Assembly (NCBI GenBank): GCA_022826565.1
Contig: JAJDUP010000003.1
Span: 176,373 to 240,372, forward strand
Length of the DNA stretch: 64,000 nt
DNA from: Gemmatimonadota bacterium
GTDB lineage: Bacteria > Gemmatimonadota > Gemmatimonadetes > Longimicrobiales > Gaopeijiaceae
Direction of reading: 5' to 3'
Shown here: positions 35,969-43,946 of the stretch, one piece after another
Position numbering within the stretch: the first letter of the stretch is position 1
How the letters are laid out: each line of letters opens with the position of its first letter
Position numbers and translations under genes: made by a program
Notes under the pieces: model-generated
The model's input: the letters and a program-made list of their open reading frames with translations, nothing else
Told to the model about the DNA's origin: nothing
The model's database searches: none

Positions 35969-36979
35969 TCACCGCACCGTGAATCCCCCCGCCAGCCGAT
36001 CCCCCTCCTCGGCCCGGAACCGCGCCTCGCCGGTGTAGTGGGCCTCGCCTCCCACCAGAACCGTCACGGCGTCGTGATCGCCCACCCGCGTCTCCTCGAC
36101 GATGCAGCCCGTGAAGACCGCGCCGGTCACGCTCGAGAAGCGTCGCTCGTCACCCACCTCCACCAGCCCCCGCGCCTTCTGGATGGCCATGCGGGCGGTG
36201 ACGCCGCTTCCCGTGGGGCTGCGGTCGACCTGGCGGTCGGCGAAGACGCACACGTTCGCGCTGGGACGGTCGTCGCCCCAGCCGCCGTCGGTCAGGATGG
36301 TGCCGTAGAGGAAGGCCAGGTCCTCGTGCCCGGGGTGATCCAGCTCGAGCTGCGCCTTGGCCGCGCAGGTGACCGCCCAGGCGGCGTCCACGAGCGAGCG
36401 CGCGGGCGAGGTGCGCACGTCGAGGCCGAAGCGCGCCGCCGGCACGAAGGCGTAGAAGGCGCCGCCGTAGCCGATGTCGACCTCCACTGTGCCCGCGCCT
36501 TCAACCTCCACTTTGGCGTCGAGCAGAGGTGCGAAGGCGCCCACGCTCTCGAAGTGCACCAGCCCGGCGCGGCCGTCCCGCACGCGGACGTGCGCGTTGA
36601 CGAGGCCGCAGGGGCACTGCACGCCCACGGTGGTTCGCGGCTCGACCGCGGCCACCAATCCGGTGTCCACCGCCCAGCGCGACACCGCGATGGTGGCGTG
36701 CCCGCACATGGTCGAGTAGCCCTCGTTGTGGCAAAAGAGCACGGCGAGGTCGGCGTCGGGGTGGTCCGGCTCCACCGGAATCACGCCGTACATGTCGTTG
36801 TGGCCGCGCGGCTCGTGCATGAGGAAGCGGCGCAGGTGGTCGAGGTGCTCGCGCACGTATCGCCGCTTGTCCAGGATGGTGGCGCCCGGGATCGGCGGGT
36901 AGCCCGAGGTGATGATCCGGACGGGCTCCCCACCGGTGTGCATCTCGCAGGTGTGCAGTTCGGGGAAGTGGGGCTTCAT
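35969..36979 (-). CDS. Trans-3-hydroxy-L-proline dehydratase (proline racemase family)
   Basis: A 336-residue enzyme of the proline racemase fold. The first active-site Cys92 is in MCGHATIA. At the second site, where proline racemase and 4-hydroxyproline epimerase have Cys (SPCG), this protein has Thr256 in DRSPTGSG. The Cys/Thr pair is the known signature of trans-3-hydroxy-L-proline dehydratase, which yields a pyrroline carboxylate. GDDRPSANVCVFAD is also family-typical. It has its own AT-rich promoter region with a palindrome at 37015-37030, and an SSS symporter and P1 peptidase lie upstream on the same strand. Confidence 0.88.
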   Translation of the reverse strand: MKPHFPELHTCEMHTGGEPVRIITSGYPPIPGATILDKRRYVREHLDHLRRFLMHEPRGHNDMYGVIPVEPDHPDADLAVLFCHNEGYSTMCGHATIAVSRWAVDTGLVAAVEPRTTVGVQCPCGLVNAHVRVRDGRAGLVHFESVGAFAPLLDAKVEVEGAGTVEVDIGYGGAFYAFVPAARFGLDVRTSPARSLVDAAWAVTCAAKAQLELDHPGHEDLAFLYGTILTDGGWGDDRPSANVCVFADRQVDRSPTGSGVTARMAIQKARGLVEVGDERRFSSVTGAVFTGCIVEETRVGDHDAVTVLVGGEAHYTGEARFRAEEGDRLAGGFTVR

Positions 36980-37014
36980 GGCCTGGTACCCGGGATGAGA
37001 TTCGTCACGCTAGT

Positions 37015-37030
37015 GTAATGTTTATATTAC
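37015..37030. promoter_or_regulatory. Inverted repeat GTAAT-N6-ATTAC before hydroxyproline dehydratase
   Basis: Five-base perfect arms in an AT-rich gap of 57 bases, 36-51 bases before the dehydratase ATG. The arms resemble the half-sites of the operator at 43875-43893 (TGTAAT/ATTACA). It may be a weaker site for the same regulator, which is inferred from similarity only. Confidence 0.4.
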
Positions 37031-37036
37031 GTCTTG

Positions 37037-38434
37037 TCATGTCTGCCTTACATCAATGACTCGCCGGGCCGCGAAGAAGACGCCGTAGGCCGCTCCAGCC
37101 GACAGCAGCCCCCACGCGGGAGGCACCATCCAGCCGGTGTCATCCCACACGGCACGCGCCACGAGCAGCGTGACGACTCCGGCCGCGGCCGCCGCCAGCG
37201 CTTCGCCCGCTCCGGGACGCCGCGAGTGCAGGCCCGCCACAACCGGTACGAAGAGGCTGACGCCCAGCAGCGAATAGAAGATCGTCAGCGACGCCACCAC
37301 GCCGGGCAGCACGATCGCCAGCAGGATCCCCGCGCCGCCGCCCACAACCGCCGCGCCACGCGCCACCCTGAGCACCTGGCGGTCCGTCGCCCGCGGATTG
37401 ACGAAGCGCCGGTACAGGTCCTTCGACAGCGACGTCGACAGCATGAAGAGGATCGCGTCCGCCGAACTGATCTCGGCCGACAGCACGGCCGCCAGTCCCA
37501 GCAGGCCGACCCATGCCGGCACGCCCTGCGTGAGAATGACCGGCAGCGCCGTCTCGGGGTTCTCCAGGCCGGGCGCAACCGCCCGCGCGACCATCCCCAG
37601 CGCCGGCGGCATGAATGCGAAGAGCATCAGCGCGACACCGCACGCCGCGACGCCGAGGCGGACCGTGCGTTCGTCCCGTGCGCCGAAGGTCTTCTGCAGG
37701 ATTCCGGGCGAGACGATGAAGGCCGGGGCGAGCAGCATCAGGTACATCCACCCGGAGTCGCCGTTGCTCATGAAGTCCAGGTGGCCGGGGATGGTGCGCG
37801 CGCTTTCCAGCACGGCGTCGAAGCCGCCCGCACCGTCGAAAGCCAGCGGCACGGCGATCAGGAAGCCGCATACCAGCACGACCAGTTGCACCAGGTTGAC
37901 CCAGGCCGAACTCAGCAGCCCGCCGGCGACGAAGTACGCGGTCATCACCGCGCCGCCGGCGACCGCGCCGAGCCAGCGGGGCGCTCCCGCGACCTCCTGG
38001 AGGATCCAGGCCATCGCGATGAGTTGTGCCGCGAGGATCGCGAGGGTGCCGAGCCAGAGGAGTGCGGCCATCGCCGCCCGGACCGAGGGGCCGTAGCGGT
38101 GCTCCAGGTAGTCGCCGACGGTGAGGAGGGAGTGATCGCGCGCGATGCGCCACAACCTCGGGCCGAGCCAGCAGGCAAGCACCAGGGTGCCGACGCCGGC
38201 CGACCCTACCCACCACCACGCCGAGAGGCCGTTCCGGTAGCCGAGGCTCGCCGCGCCCACCGTGGACCCCGCGCCGATGTTGGCCGCGAGGAGCGTCGCG
38301 AAGAGGAGCCCGGGTCCGAGTCGGCGCCCCGCGACGAAGAAGTCGCCGGTGCCGGAGACGCGGCGGCCGATCGCGAGACCGACCGCCGTGATGAGGACGA
38401 CGTAGACGAGAAGGCCGAGAAGGGTCGGGTTCAT
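37037..38434 (-). CDS. Sodium:solute symporter (SSS) family transporter
   Basis: A 465-residue membrane protein with about 13 hydrophobic segments. GTGDFFVAGRRLGPGL, ANIGAGSTVGAASLGYRNGL (Na+-site region) and AAVLSAEISSADAILFMLSTSLSKDLYRR are typical of the SSS family. Imports an amino acid, sugar or similar solute with Na+; with the downstream hydroxyproline dehydratase and upstream peptidase, an imino-acid substrate is plausible. Its ATG overlaps the P1 peptidase stop (ATGA). Confidence 0.93.
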   Translation of the reverse strand: MNPTLLGLLVYVVLITAVGLAIGRRVSGTGDFFVAGRRLGPGLLFATLLAANIGAGSTVGAASLGYRNGLSAWWWVGSAGVGTLVLACWLGPRLWRIARDHSLLTVGDYLEHRYGPSVRAAMAALLWLGTLAILAAQLIAMAWILQEVAGAPRWLGAVAGGAVMTAYFVAGGLLSSAWVNLVQLVVLVCGFLIAVPLAFDGAGGFDAVLESARTIPGHLDFMSNGDSGWMYLMLLAPAFIVSPGILQKTFGARDERTVRLGVAACGVALMLFAFMPPALGMVARAVAPGLENPETALPVILTQGVPAWVGLLGLAAVLSAEISSADAILFMLSTSLSKDLYRRFVNPRATDRQVLRVARGAAVVGGGAGILLAIVLPGVVASLTIFYSLLGVSLFVPVVAGLHSRRPGAGEALAAAAAGVVTLLVARAVWDDTGWMVPPAWGLLSAGAAYGVFFAARRVIDVRQT

Positions 38435-39594
38435 GCGCCAGGGCCGGTGGGGTCACTGCCCAGGTCGGTGCGATGGCCATCGGTGCGCGGTTCTCCGACC
38501 GGTCCCGGGTCCCCGGCCGGTCCCGGTTCCCGGAGCCCCGGCAGATCTCTCACCGCCGGGATCGACGGGAGGCCGGTGGCCGCCCGCACCGCCTGCACGA
38601 TGGCGTCCGCCATGGCCTCGGCCGCGAGAGCGCCGACCTGGCTGGTGCTGAAGCCGTCGGTGAGGGTGCCCGTGGCGAGCGAGAAGATCGTGTCGCCGTC
38701 GCCGGGGGTGTGGCTCGGCACGATCGCGCGGGCGAAGCCGTCGTGGGCCATCTGCGCGACCTTGGTGGCCTCGGCCTGCGTCAGGAGCGCGTTGGTGGCC
38801 ACGAGGCCGATGGTGGTGTTCTCGCCCGGCGGCGGTGAGGGCGCTTCGCCGCGGAGGATGCGCCGGGCGTCCAGAAACTCGCCACTGCTGCCGAGCGCGC
38901 CTGCCACGACCTGTCCGGTGGCCGGATCGATAATGTCGCCGACGGAGTTGACCACGACGATCGCGCCGACCACGAGGCCGCTCGCGAGGGTGATCGAGGC
39001 TGTGCCCACGCCGCCCTTCATGGCGCCGCCGCCTCGCCCCATCTTGCCCACCGTGGCGCCGGCGCCCGCGCCCACGCTCCCCTCCGCGACGAGGCCGGTG
39101 GAGGCGGCGGTGGCGGCTTCGTAACCGCAGTCGGGGCCGGGCCGCACGCCGCCCGCGACGCGCAGGTCGAAGATGATCGCGCCCGGCACGATCGGGACGA
39201 CGAGGCCACCCCCCACCCGGTAGCCCTCGCCCCGCTCTTCCAGGTAGCGCATGACGCCGTGCCGCGTGGCGAGGCCGAAGGCGCTCCCGCCCGAAAGGAC
39301 GACGGCGTTGACATCCTGCACCGTGTTGACCGGGTCGAGGAGGTCGGTCTCGACGGTGCCGGGAGCGCCGCCGCGCACGTCGACGCCACCGACGGCGCCC
39401 CCATCGGCGATGATCACCGTGCAGCCCGTGGGGTTGTCGGGATAGGTGAACTGTCCGACCCGGATCCCGGGAACGGCCGTGATCGCCCCCGCCGGGTTGT
39501 CCTCCCCGCCTCCGACTTCCTGGGCGGCAGCGGGAATCGGCGCCAGGAGAAGACCGGCCAGTGCCGCGGCCCGGATTGTTGTCTTGCCGGCCAT
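38431..39594 (-). CDS. P1 family (DmpA/NylC-like) Ntn aminopeptidase, exported
   Basis: A 387-residue self-processing peptidase (MEROPS S58-type). A Sec signal ends PAAAQEVGG. VPGIRVGQFTYPDNPTGCTV, NAVVLSGGSAFGLATRHGVM and GAIIFDL are family motifs. The expected autocleavage lies at Asn259|Thr260 in GENTTIGLVATNA, making Thr the nucleophile as in NylC. It releases N-terminal residues, including D- or beta-amino acids in known relatives. The C-terminal ~30 residues are Pro/Gly-rich and probably disordered. Coupled by ATGA to the SSS symporter. Divergent from the sigma-54 promoter region. Confidence 0.9.
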   Translation of the reverse strand: MAGKTTIRAAALAGLLLAPIPAAAQEVGGGEDNPAGAITAVPGIRVGQFTYPDNPTGCTVIIADGGAVGGVDVRGGAPGTVETDLLDPVNTVQDVNAVVLSGGSAFGLATRHGVMRYLEERGEGYRVGGGLVVPIVPGAIIFDLRVAGGVRPGPDCGYEAATAASTGLVAEGSVGAGAGATVGKMGRGGGAMKGGVGTASITLASGLVVGAIVVVNSVGDIIDPATGQVVAGALGSSGEFLDARRILRGEAPSPPPGENTTIGLVATNALLTQAEATKVAQMAHDGFARAIVPSHTPGDGDTIFSLATGTLTDGFSTSQVGALAAEAMADAIVQAVRAATGLPSIPAVRDLPGLREPGPAGDPGPVGEPRTDGHRTDLGSDPTGPGA

Positions 39595-39723
39595 GGTTCC
39601 TCCGCTGTCGTCTTGCTGTCGGCTGGCGCTCGGTTGTCACAGGGGTTGTCCACCGGCTACCGGGCAACCCCGCGCCCGCATCGTCGCTCCAAAGTGGGTA
39701 CGGACGGCAGCCGGCGGCAATGA

Positions 39724-39844
39724 TCGGCCAATCTGGCACTCCGGACGGCAGATCCGAAGCCCGGGTTCGGCCAGTTTGGCAGGAAAGCGAATACAATCGC
39801 CCAGCGCAGTGGCCGATGTCGGGGGACGACCGGCCAATCCGGCA
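39724..39844 (+). promoter_or_regulatory. Three phased GCCA-N3-TGGC palindromes (candidate enhancer sites)
   Basis: Near-identical 15-base elements occur at 39724-39738, 39767-39781 and 39830-39844, each with the core GGCCAATCTGGCA or a close variant and dyad symmetry GCCA-N3-TGGC (third copy one mismatch). Start-to-start distances are 43 and 63 bases, close to four and six helical turns. They lie just upstream of a sigma-54 promoter, where dimers of an NtrC-type activator would bind. Confidence 0.65.
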
Positions 39845-39852
39845 GTCATTTC

Positions 39853-39868
39853 TGGCACGATTATTGCT
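39853..39868 (+). promoter_or_regulatory. Sigma-54 (-24/-12) promoter
   Basis: TGGCACG at 39853-39859, four bases, then TTGCT at 39864-39868 matches the sigma-54 consensus exactly in both boxes and spacing. Transcription would begin roughly at 39880, giving a leader of about 45 bases before the ATG at 39926. An activator ATPase is required by all sigma-54 promoters; none is encoded in this window. Confidence 0.85.
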
Positions 39869-39925
39869 TCGGACAGAAGGCCATGATGCGCCAGCGGGGG
39901 CGCACGACGCCAGGGGGAGGGAAAA

Positions 39926-40177
39926 ATGACGAGGCTACACTTGAGGAAACGACTGAACTGGCGGATTTCGGCACTGGGGCTGGTCCTGTCCATGGGACTG
40001 ATTTTCGGCGCCAGCGGGATTATCCGGCTCAACGCGGCGGAGAAGGAGCATCCCGCCGTCGATGTCGAGGAAGTTTCCGAGCCCGCGTCTCAGCGTGGTG
40101 AGTCCTTCGCGGCACCACCCGTTGTCCCCTCAGAAGGACACCGGGGAGTCAAGAGGAACTTCCAGGAACTCCTGTAG
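39926..40177 (+). CDS. Small exported or membrane-anchored protein under sigma-54 control
   Basis: An 83-residue protein with no recognised family. The very basic N-terminus (RLHLRKRLNWR) is followed by one hydrophobic segment (about 14-33) ending near LNAAEKE, which could be a cleaved signal or an anchor. The rest is a charged, Pro/Glu-rich, probably unstructured tail ending QELL. It is supported as a real gene by a GGGAGGG ribosome site six bases upstream and the perfect sigma-54 promoter 58 bases upstream. The downstream orphan ABC membrane gene starts 112 bases later and may be co-transcribed. Function unknown. Confidence 0.65.
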   Translation: MTRLHLRKRLNWRISALGLVLSMGLIFGASGIIRLNAAEKEHPAVDVEEVSEPASQRGESFAAPPVVPSEGHRGVKRNFQELL

Positions 40178-40289
40178 GCGCTCGCCGCCCCGGCTGAACG
40201 GGGGCATGGAACCGGACACCCGCCGCGCCCATTTGGAGTAGATTCCCGACACTCGCCGCACCGCAGGCCCGTCTACAGTCCGTCGCGCC

Positions 40290-41129
40290 ATGCTCGACCT
40301 CTTCAAACGTTTCGCCGGCCGTTTCACGCTCACCGCCCTGCTCGTAGTCCTTGAAGCCGCCGGCTGGGTGCTCTTCCCCCTGGTAATCGGGCGGGCCATC
40401 GACAGCGTTCTCGCCGAGTCCGCCCGGGGCCTCTACGAACTCGCCGGTCTCGGCATCTTCGCCATGGGGATCGCGGTCCTGCGCCGTCTCGTCGACAGTC
40501 GCGCCTACGCCCGCATCTACACGACGCTCGGCGAGGAAATGGTGGCCAGGGACGCCGGGAGCACCACCTCGACGAAGACCGCGCGTCTGGGGATGCTCAA
40601 GGAGATCGTGGAGTTCTTCGAGGACTCGCTGCCGGAATTGATCATCAGCACCCTGGGGCTCCTGGGCACGGTGCTGATCCTCTCCACCCTCAACATCTCG
40701 ATCTTCTTCGGCTGCCTCGTCGTCATGGCGGCCACCGTCACCCTGTACGCGCTCACCGGCAGGCTCACCACGCGATACAACGAGGGGCTGAACGACGAGC
40801 ACGAGCGGCGCGTGGACATCGTCGACTCCGGCAACCCCGGCCGCGTCGCGCGCCACCTCCGCGCCACGATGCGCTGGAACATCCGTCTCTCAGACCTCGA
40901 AGCCGCCAACTTCGGAATCAACTGGGTGTTCATGATCGTGCTGATCGTCTTCTCCGTACGCGCGGCCGTGGAGCGGACGGTCGACTACGGCACCGTCTTC
41001 GCCATCGTCATGTACGTCTTCCAGTTCATGGAGTCGATGATGATGCTTCCCTTCCACTTCCAGCAGTGGCTGCGCCTGCGCGAGATCTCGGGACGGCTGG
41101 CGGCGGTGGGGACGTCCGGGGACGACTGA
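40290..41129 (+). CDS. Orphan ABC transporter six-transmembrane domain protein
   Basis: A 279-residue protein consisting only of the six-helix ABC exporter membrane domain (as in PF13748, ABC_membrane_3): helices near 12-45, 50-65, 115-165 and 215-260, with the coupling-loop-like EHERRVDIVDSGN between. No nucleotide-binding domain is attached or adjacent, and the sequence ends naturally after LREISGRLAAVG. It may pair with a distant ATPase or work as a non-transport membrane protein. ATG 40290 begins immediately at the first helix. Confidence 0.8.
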   Translation: MLDLFKRFAGRFTLTALLVVLEAAGWVLFPLVIGRAIDSVLAESARGLYELAGLGIFAMGIAVLRRLVDSRAYARIYTTLGEEMVARDAGSTTSTKTARLGMLKEIVEFFEDSLPELIISTLGLLGTVLILSTLNISIFFGCLVVMAATVTLYALTGRLTTRYNEGLNDEHERRVDIVDSGNPGRVARHLRATMRWNIRLSDLEAANFGINWVFMIVLIVFSVRAAVERTVDYGTVFAIVMYVFQFMESMMMLPFHFQQWLRLREISGRLAAVGTSGDD

Positions 41130-41303
41130 CGGGACTGGCGGGCCGGGAATCGGCGGCATGTATGGGACACCGCCGATCTCGTCGCACGGGATCTGTGCGG
41201 AACCGGATGCGCTCGCCCCGGGCCGGTTCGATCATGTACCTTGCCACCGCTCCGGTACCGCACCGACCGTGCCGAGCCGAACCGCAAACTCGACGGAGGA
41301 CCC

Positions 41304-43862
41304 ATGACTCGCTCCCTCAAGCGCCTGCCGCTGATCGCGGCGGTCCCGCTTCTCGCCGCTGCCTGCTCCACCGATCCGGCGGGTTCCGGCGGCGACACCG
41401 GAACGACCGACGGCCCCCCGACCTTCGCGGTCGACCCCTCCTGGCCGCAGCAGCTGCCGAACGACTGGATCCTGGGCTCGATCACATCGGTCTTCGTCGA
41501 CGACCGGGATCACGTCTGGATCACGCACCTGCCGGAGACGCTGACGCCCGAGGAGATCGCCGCGGTGCAGGATCCGCCGCTCGGAGAGTGCTGCGTACCC
41601 GCGCCCGTCGTCATCGAGTTGGACACGGAGGGGAACGTGGTTCAGGGGTGGGGCGACCCCGCCACCCAGGATGTGTCGGAGTATCCGCGCAACTCCCATG
41701 GGCTCTTCATCGACCACAACGGGTTCGTGTGGATCGGGACCTACCGCCATCACCGCATCATGAAGTTCACCCGCTCGGGCGAGCACCTGATGACGCTCGG
41801 TGCCTACGACGAGAACGGCGGCAGCGCGGATACCAGCCTGCTGGGCGGACCGGCCGGGATGTGGGTCGATCCCGAGACCAACGAGGTCTTCGTGGCGGAC
41901 GGCTACCGAAACCGGCGCGTCATCGTCTTCGACGCCGACACGGGTGCATACCTGCGGCACTGGGGCGCGTACGGCGAGCCCCCCGACGACGAAGCCGAGT
42001 ACGACTACGCCGGCCGCACGGACACCCTCTTTCCGCCGCCCCAGTTCTCGACCGTGCACGGGCTCGTCGGCTCCAACGACGGCCTCATCTACGTGGCCGA
42101 CCGGCGCGGCAACCGCATCCAGACCTTCCTGCGCGACGGCACGTTCGTGGCCGAGAAGACCATCGCGCCGCTGACCCGGGCATCCGGGTCCGCCTTCGTG
42201 CTGGCGATGTCACCCGATGCCGAGCAGCGGTGGCTCTACCTGGCCGACGGGACCAACCACAAGGTGTGGATCCTGGAGCGATCCAGCATGGAGGTGATGG
42301 GCGAATTCGGGCGCGGGGGCCGCCAGGCGGGCCAGTTCATCCGGCCGCACGGGATGGATGTCGATTCGCACGGCAACATCTATGTGGGCGAGGCGTCGAC
42401 GGGCCGCCGGGTGCAGAAGTTCGTGGTGTCGGGGGGTGGGGGCGACGGGATGGCCGCGGGTGATGCCGACGCGGCAGGGGCGGGTGCGGATGCCGGAGAG
42501 GGTGACGCGGCCGCGGGGGCCGGCCGCCAGGAAGCCGCAGCCGGCCAGGCCGACTACGAGTACGACGCCAACTGCGCGGCCTGGCCTGCCGTGACGGGTC
42601 TGCACACCGTTGGCACGGTCGATTTCGAGGTCACCGATCACCTGCGCAGTTCCCACTACGCGCCTGCTCCGACCACCTCCCGCCGCATCTTCGTGCGGGC
42701 CTGGTATCCGGCTGCGGGTGCCGGAGGGTCCGAGGCGCGGCGGTACTTCACCGAGACGGAGGCAATGGTCCTTCCCGGGGCGCTCCTGGTTCCGATGCAA
42801 CAGCCGCCCGACGCCTTCCGCGCATGCGCATCCCTCGCCACGAACAGCTACACCGGCGCGCCGCCCGCCGGGGGCAGCTTTCCGGTCATCGGCTTCAATC
42901 ACGGGTACACGTCGTATCCGGCGCAGCAGTCCGCGCTCTTCGAGCACCTCGCGGCGAATGGATACGTCGTGCTGTCGGTGGGGCATCCCTACGAGTCGGG
43001 AGGGATCGTCTACCCGAACGGTGACGCCGTTACGATGTCGCCGCGCATCATGGACGACATGATGCGCTACGCTGCGAACACGGGGAGCATGACGGTGCAC
43101 TACCCCCCGAGTCTGTCGGCCGCTTTGGAGGCTTTTCCGGAGTACATCAGCGCACTCAGGACGACTTCTCTGGGACAGCTCGCCCAGGTCTGGCAGTCCG
43201 ATGTGCAGTTCGTGCTGGATCGGCTCGAAGCGAAGGACGTCCCCGACGCCGCGGCCGGGGTGGCGGACGCGATCGACCATGGAAGCCGCGGCTACATGGG
43301 GATGTCGTACGGGGGCTACATCGCGGCCATGCTTGCCCAGGGCGACCGGCGCGCGAAGGCGGCGATCAACCTCGACGGCGGATACTGGACCGGCGAACTG
43401 ATCGATGCCGACGTGCGCACGCCCTTCCTCATGCTCAACTCCGACCCGACCGCGGTCATGGCGACCCTGCCGGAGGAATTCAACGTCTATCGCGGCGAAT
43501 TCGGGTCCGGCGCCCCGACCGCGGGTGATCTCGCCTACGAGCGTCTGGCCACGGCGGGGCTTCGGGATGACATCCACAGGATCATGATTCCGGGAATCCA
43601 GCACGTCGCCATCAGCGACTTCCCCGAGATCCTGGCGGAGCCCACGGCGGCCATGCTGCTGGGCGAACCCGGCATTGTGTCGCAGCTCACCGCAATCCAG
43701 AACGACCTGGTGCTCGGCTTCCTCGACCGGTATGTGAAGGGGGTCGATTCGGACTACCCGGGCGAGGTGCTGACGCGGTATCCCAAGCTGATGGTGCGCG
43801 ATCGCGACGACATTCGCCGGCAGGCGGAGGCGCTCGGTTTGGGGCCGTCACAAGATGGTTGA
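41304..43862 (+). CDS. Fusion: NHL-type beta-propeller plus PAF-acetylhydrolase-like alpha/beta hydrolase, lipoprotein
   Basis: An 852-residue protein. Signal and lipobox LLAAAC (residue 17) come first. Residues about 30-375 form an NHL/six-bladed propeller (VFVDDRDHVWITHLP, GNRIQTFLRDGTFV, HGMDVDSHGNIYVGE), as in peptidyl-amidating-lyase-like proteins. An Ala/Gly/Asp-rich linker (about 376-415) leads to an alpha/beta hydrolase (about 430-850) with VIGFNHGYTSYPAQQSALFEH, the nucleophile Ser668 in MGMSYGGY and IQHVAISDFPEI providing the late His. The second half resembles PAF acetylhydrolase/lipase proteins. GGAGG precedes the ATG. Substrate unknown; the propeller may recruit or position it. 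Confidence 0.85.
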   Translation: MTRSLKRLPLIAAVPLLAAACSTDPAGSGGDTGTTDGPPTFAVDPSWPQQLPNDWILGSITSVFVDDRDHVWITHLPETLTPEEIAAVQDPPLGECCVPAPVVIELDTEGNVVQGWGDPATQDVSEYPRNSHGLFIDHNGFVWIGTYRHHRIMKFTRSGEHLMTLGAYDENGGSADTSLLGGPAGMWVDPETNEVFVADGYRNRRVIVFDADTGAYLRHWGAYGEPPDDEAEYDYAGRTDTLFPPPQFSTVHGLVGSNDGLIYVADRRGNRIQTFLRDGTFVAEKTIAPLTRASGSAFVLAMSPDAEQRWLYLADGTNHKVWILERSSMEVMGEFGRGGRQAGQFIRPHGMDVDSHGNIYVGEASTGRRVQKFVVSGGGGDGMAAGDADAAGAGADAGEGDAAAGAGRQEAAAGQADYEYDANCAAWPAVTGLHTVGTVDFEVTDHLRSSHYAPAPTTSRRIFVRAWYPAAGAGGSEARRYFTETEAMVLPGALLVPMQQPPDAFRACASLATNSYTGAPPAGGSFPVIGFNHGYTSYPAQQSALFEHLAANGYVVLSVGHPYESGGIVYPNGDAVTMSPRIMDDMMRYAANTGSMTVHYPPSLSAALEAFPEYISALRTTSLGQLAQVWQSDVQFVLDRLEAKDVPDAAAGVADAIDHGSRGYMGMSYGGYIAAMLAQGDRRAKAAINLDGGYWTGELIDADVRTPFLMLNSDPTAVMATLPEEFNVYRGEFGSGAPTAGDLAYERLATAGLRDDIHRIMIPGIQHVAISDFPEILAEPTAAMLLGEPGIVSQLTAIQNDLVLGFLDRYVKGVDSDYPGEVLTRYPKLMVRDRDDIRRQAEALGLGPSQDG

Positions 43863-43870
43863 ACTGTATG

Positions 43871-43893
43871 GTTTACATTACATTTTGTAATGT
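43871..43893. promoter_or_regulatory. Palindromic operator ACATTACA-TTT-TGTAATGT before the BNR gene
   Basis: Perfect eight-base arms at 43875-43882 and 43886-43893, preceded by another TTTACAT half-site, 54 bases before the ATG. The TTACAT half-site is the same as at 4402-4428. It lies in a strongly AT-rich promoter island, and nothing else occupies the 84-base gap. Confidence 0.65.
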
Positions 43894-43946
43894 TTTGATG
43901 ACATTCTTGTAAGCTTGAGCGTACCTCAACTCCAGGACACCAACCC

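Noticed and set aside
37034..39124. A 696-codon plus-strand frame over the SSS symporter and P1 peptidase
   Set aside because: No recognisable domain; antisense artefact of GC-rich codons.
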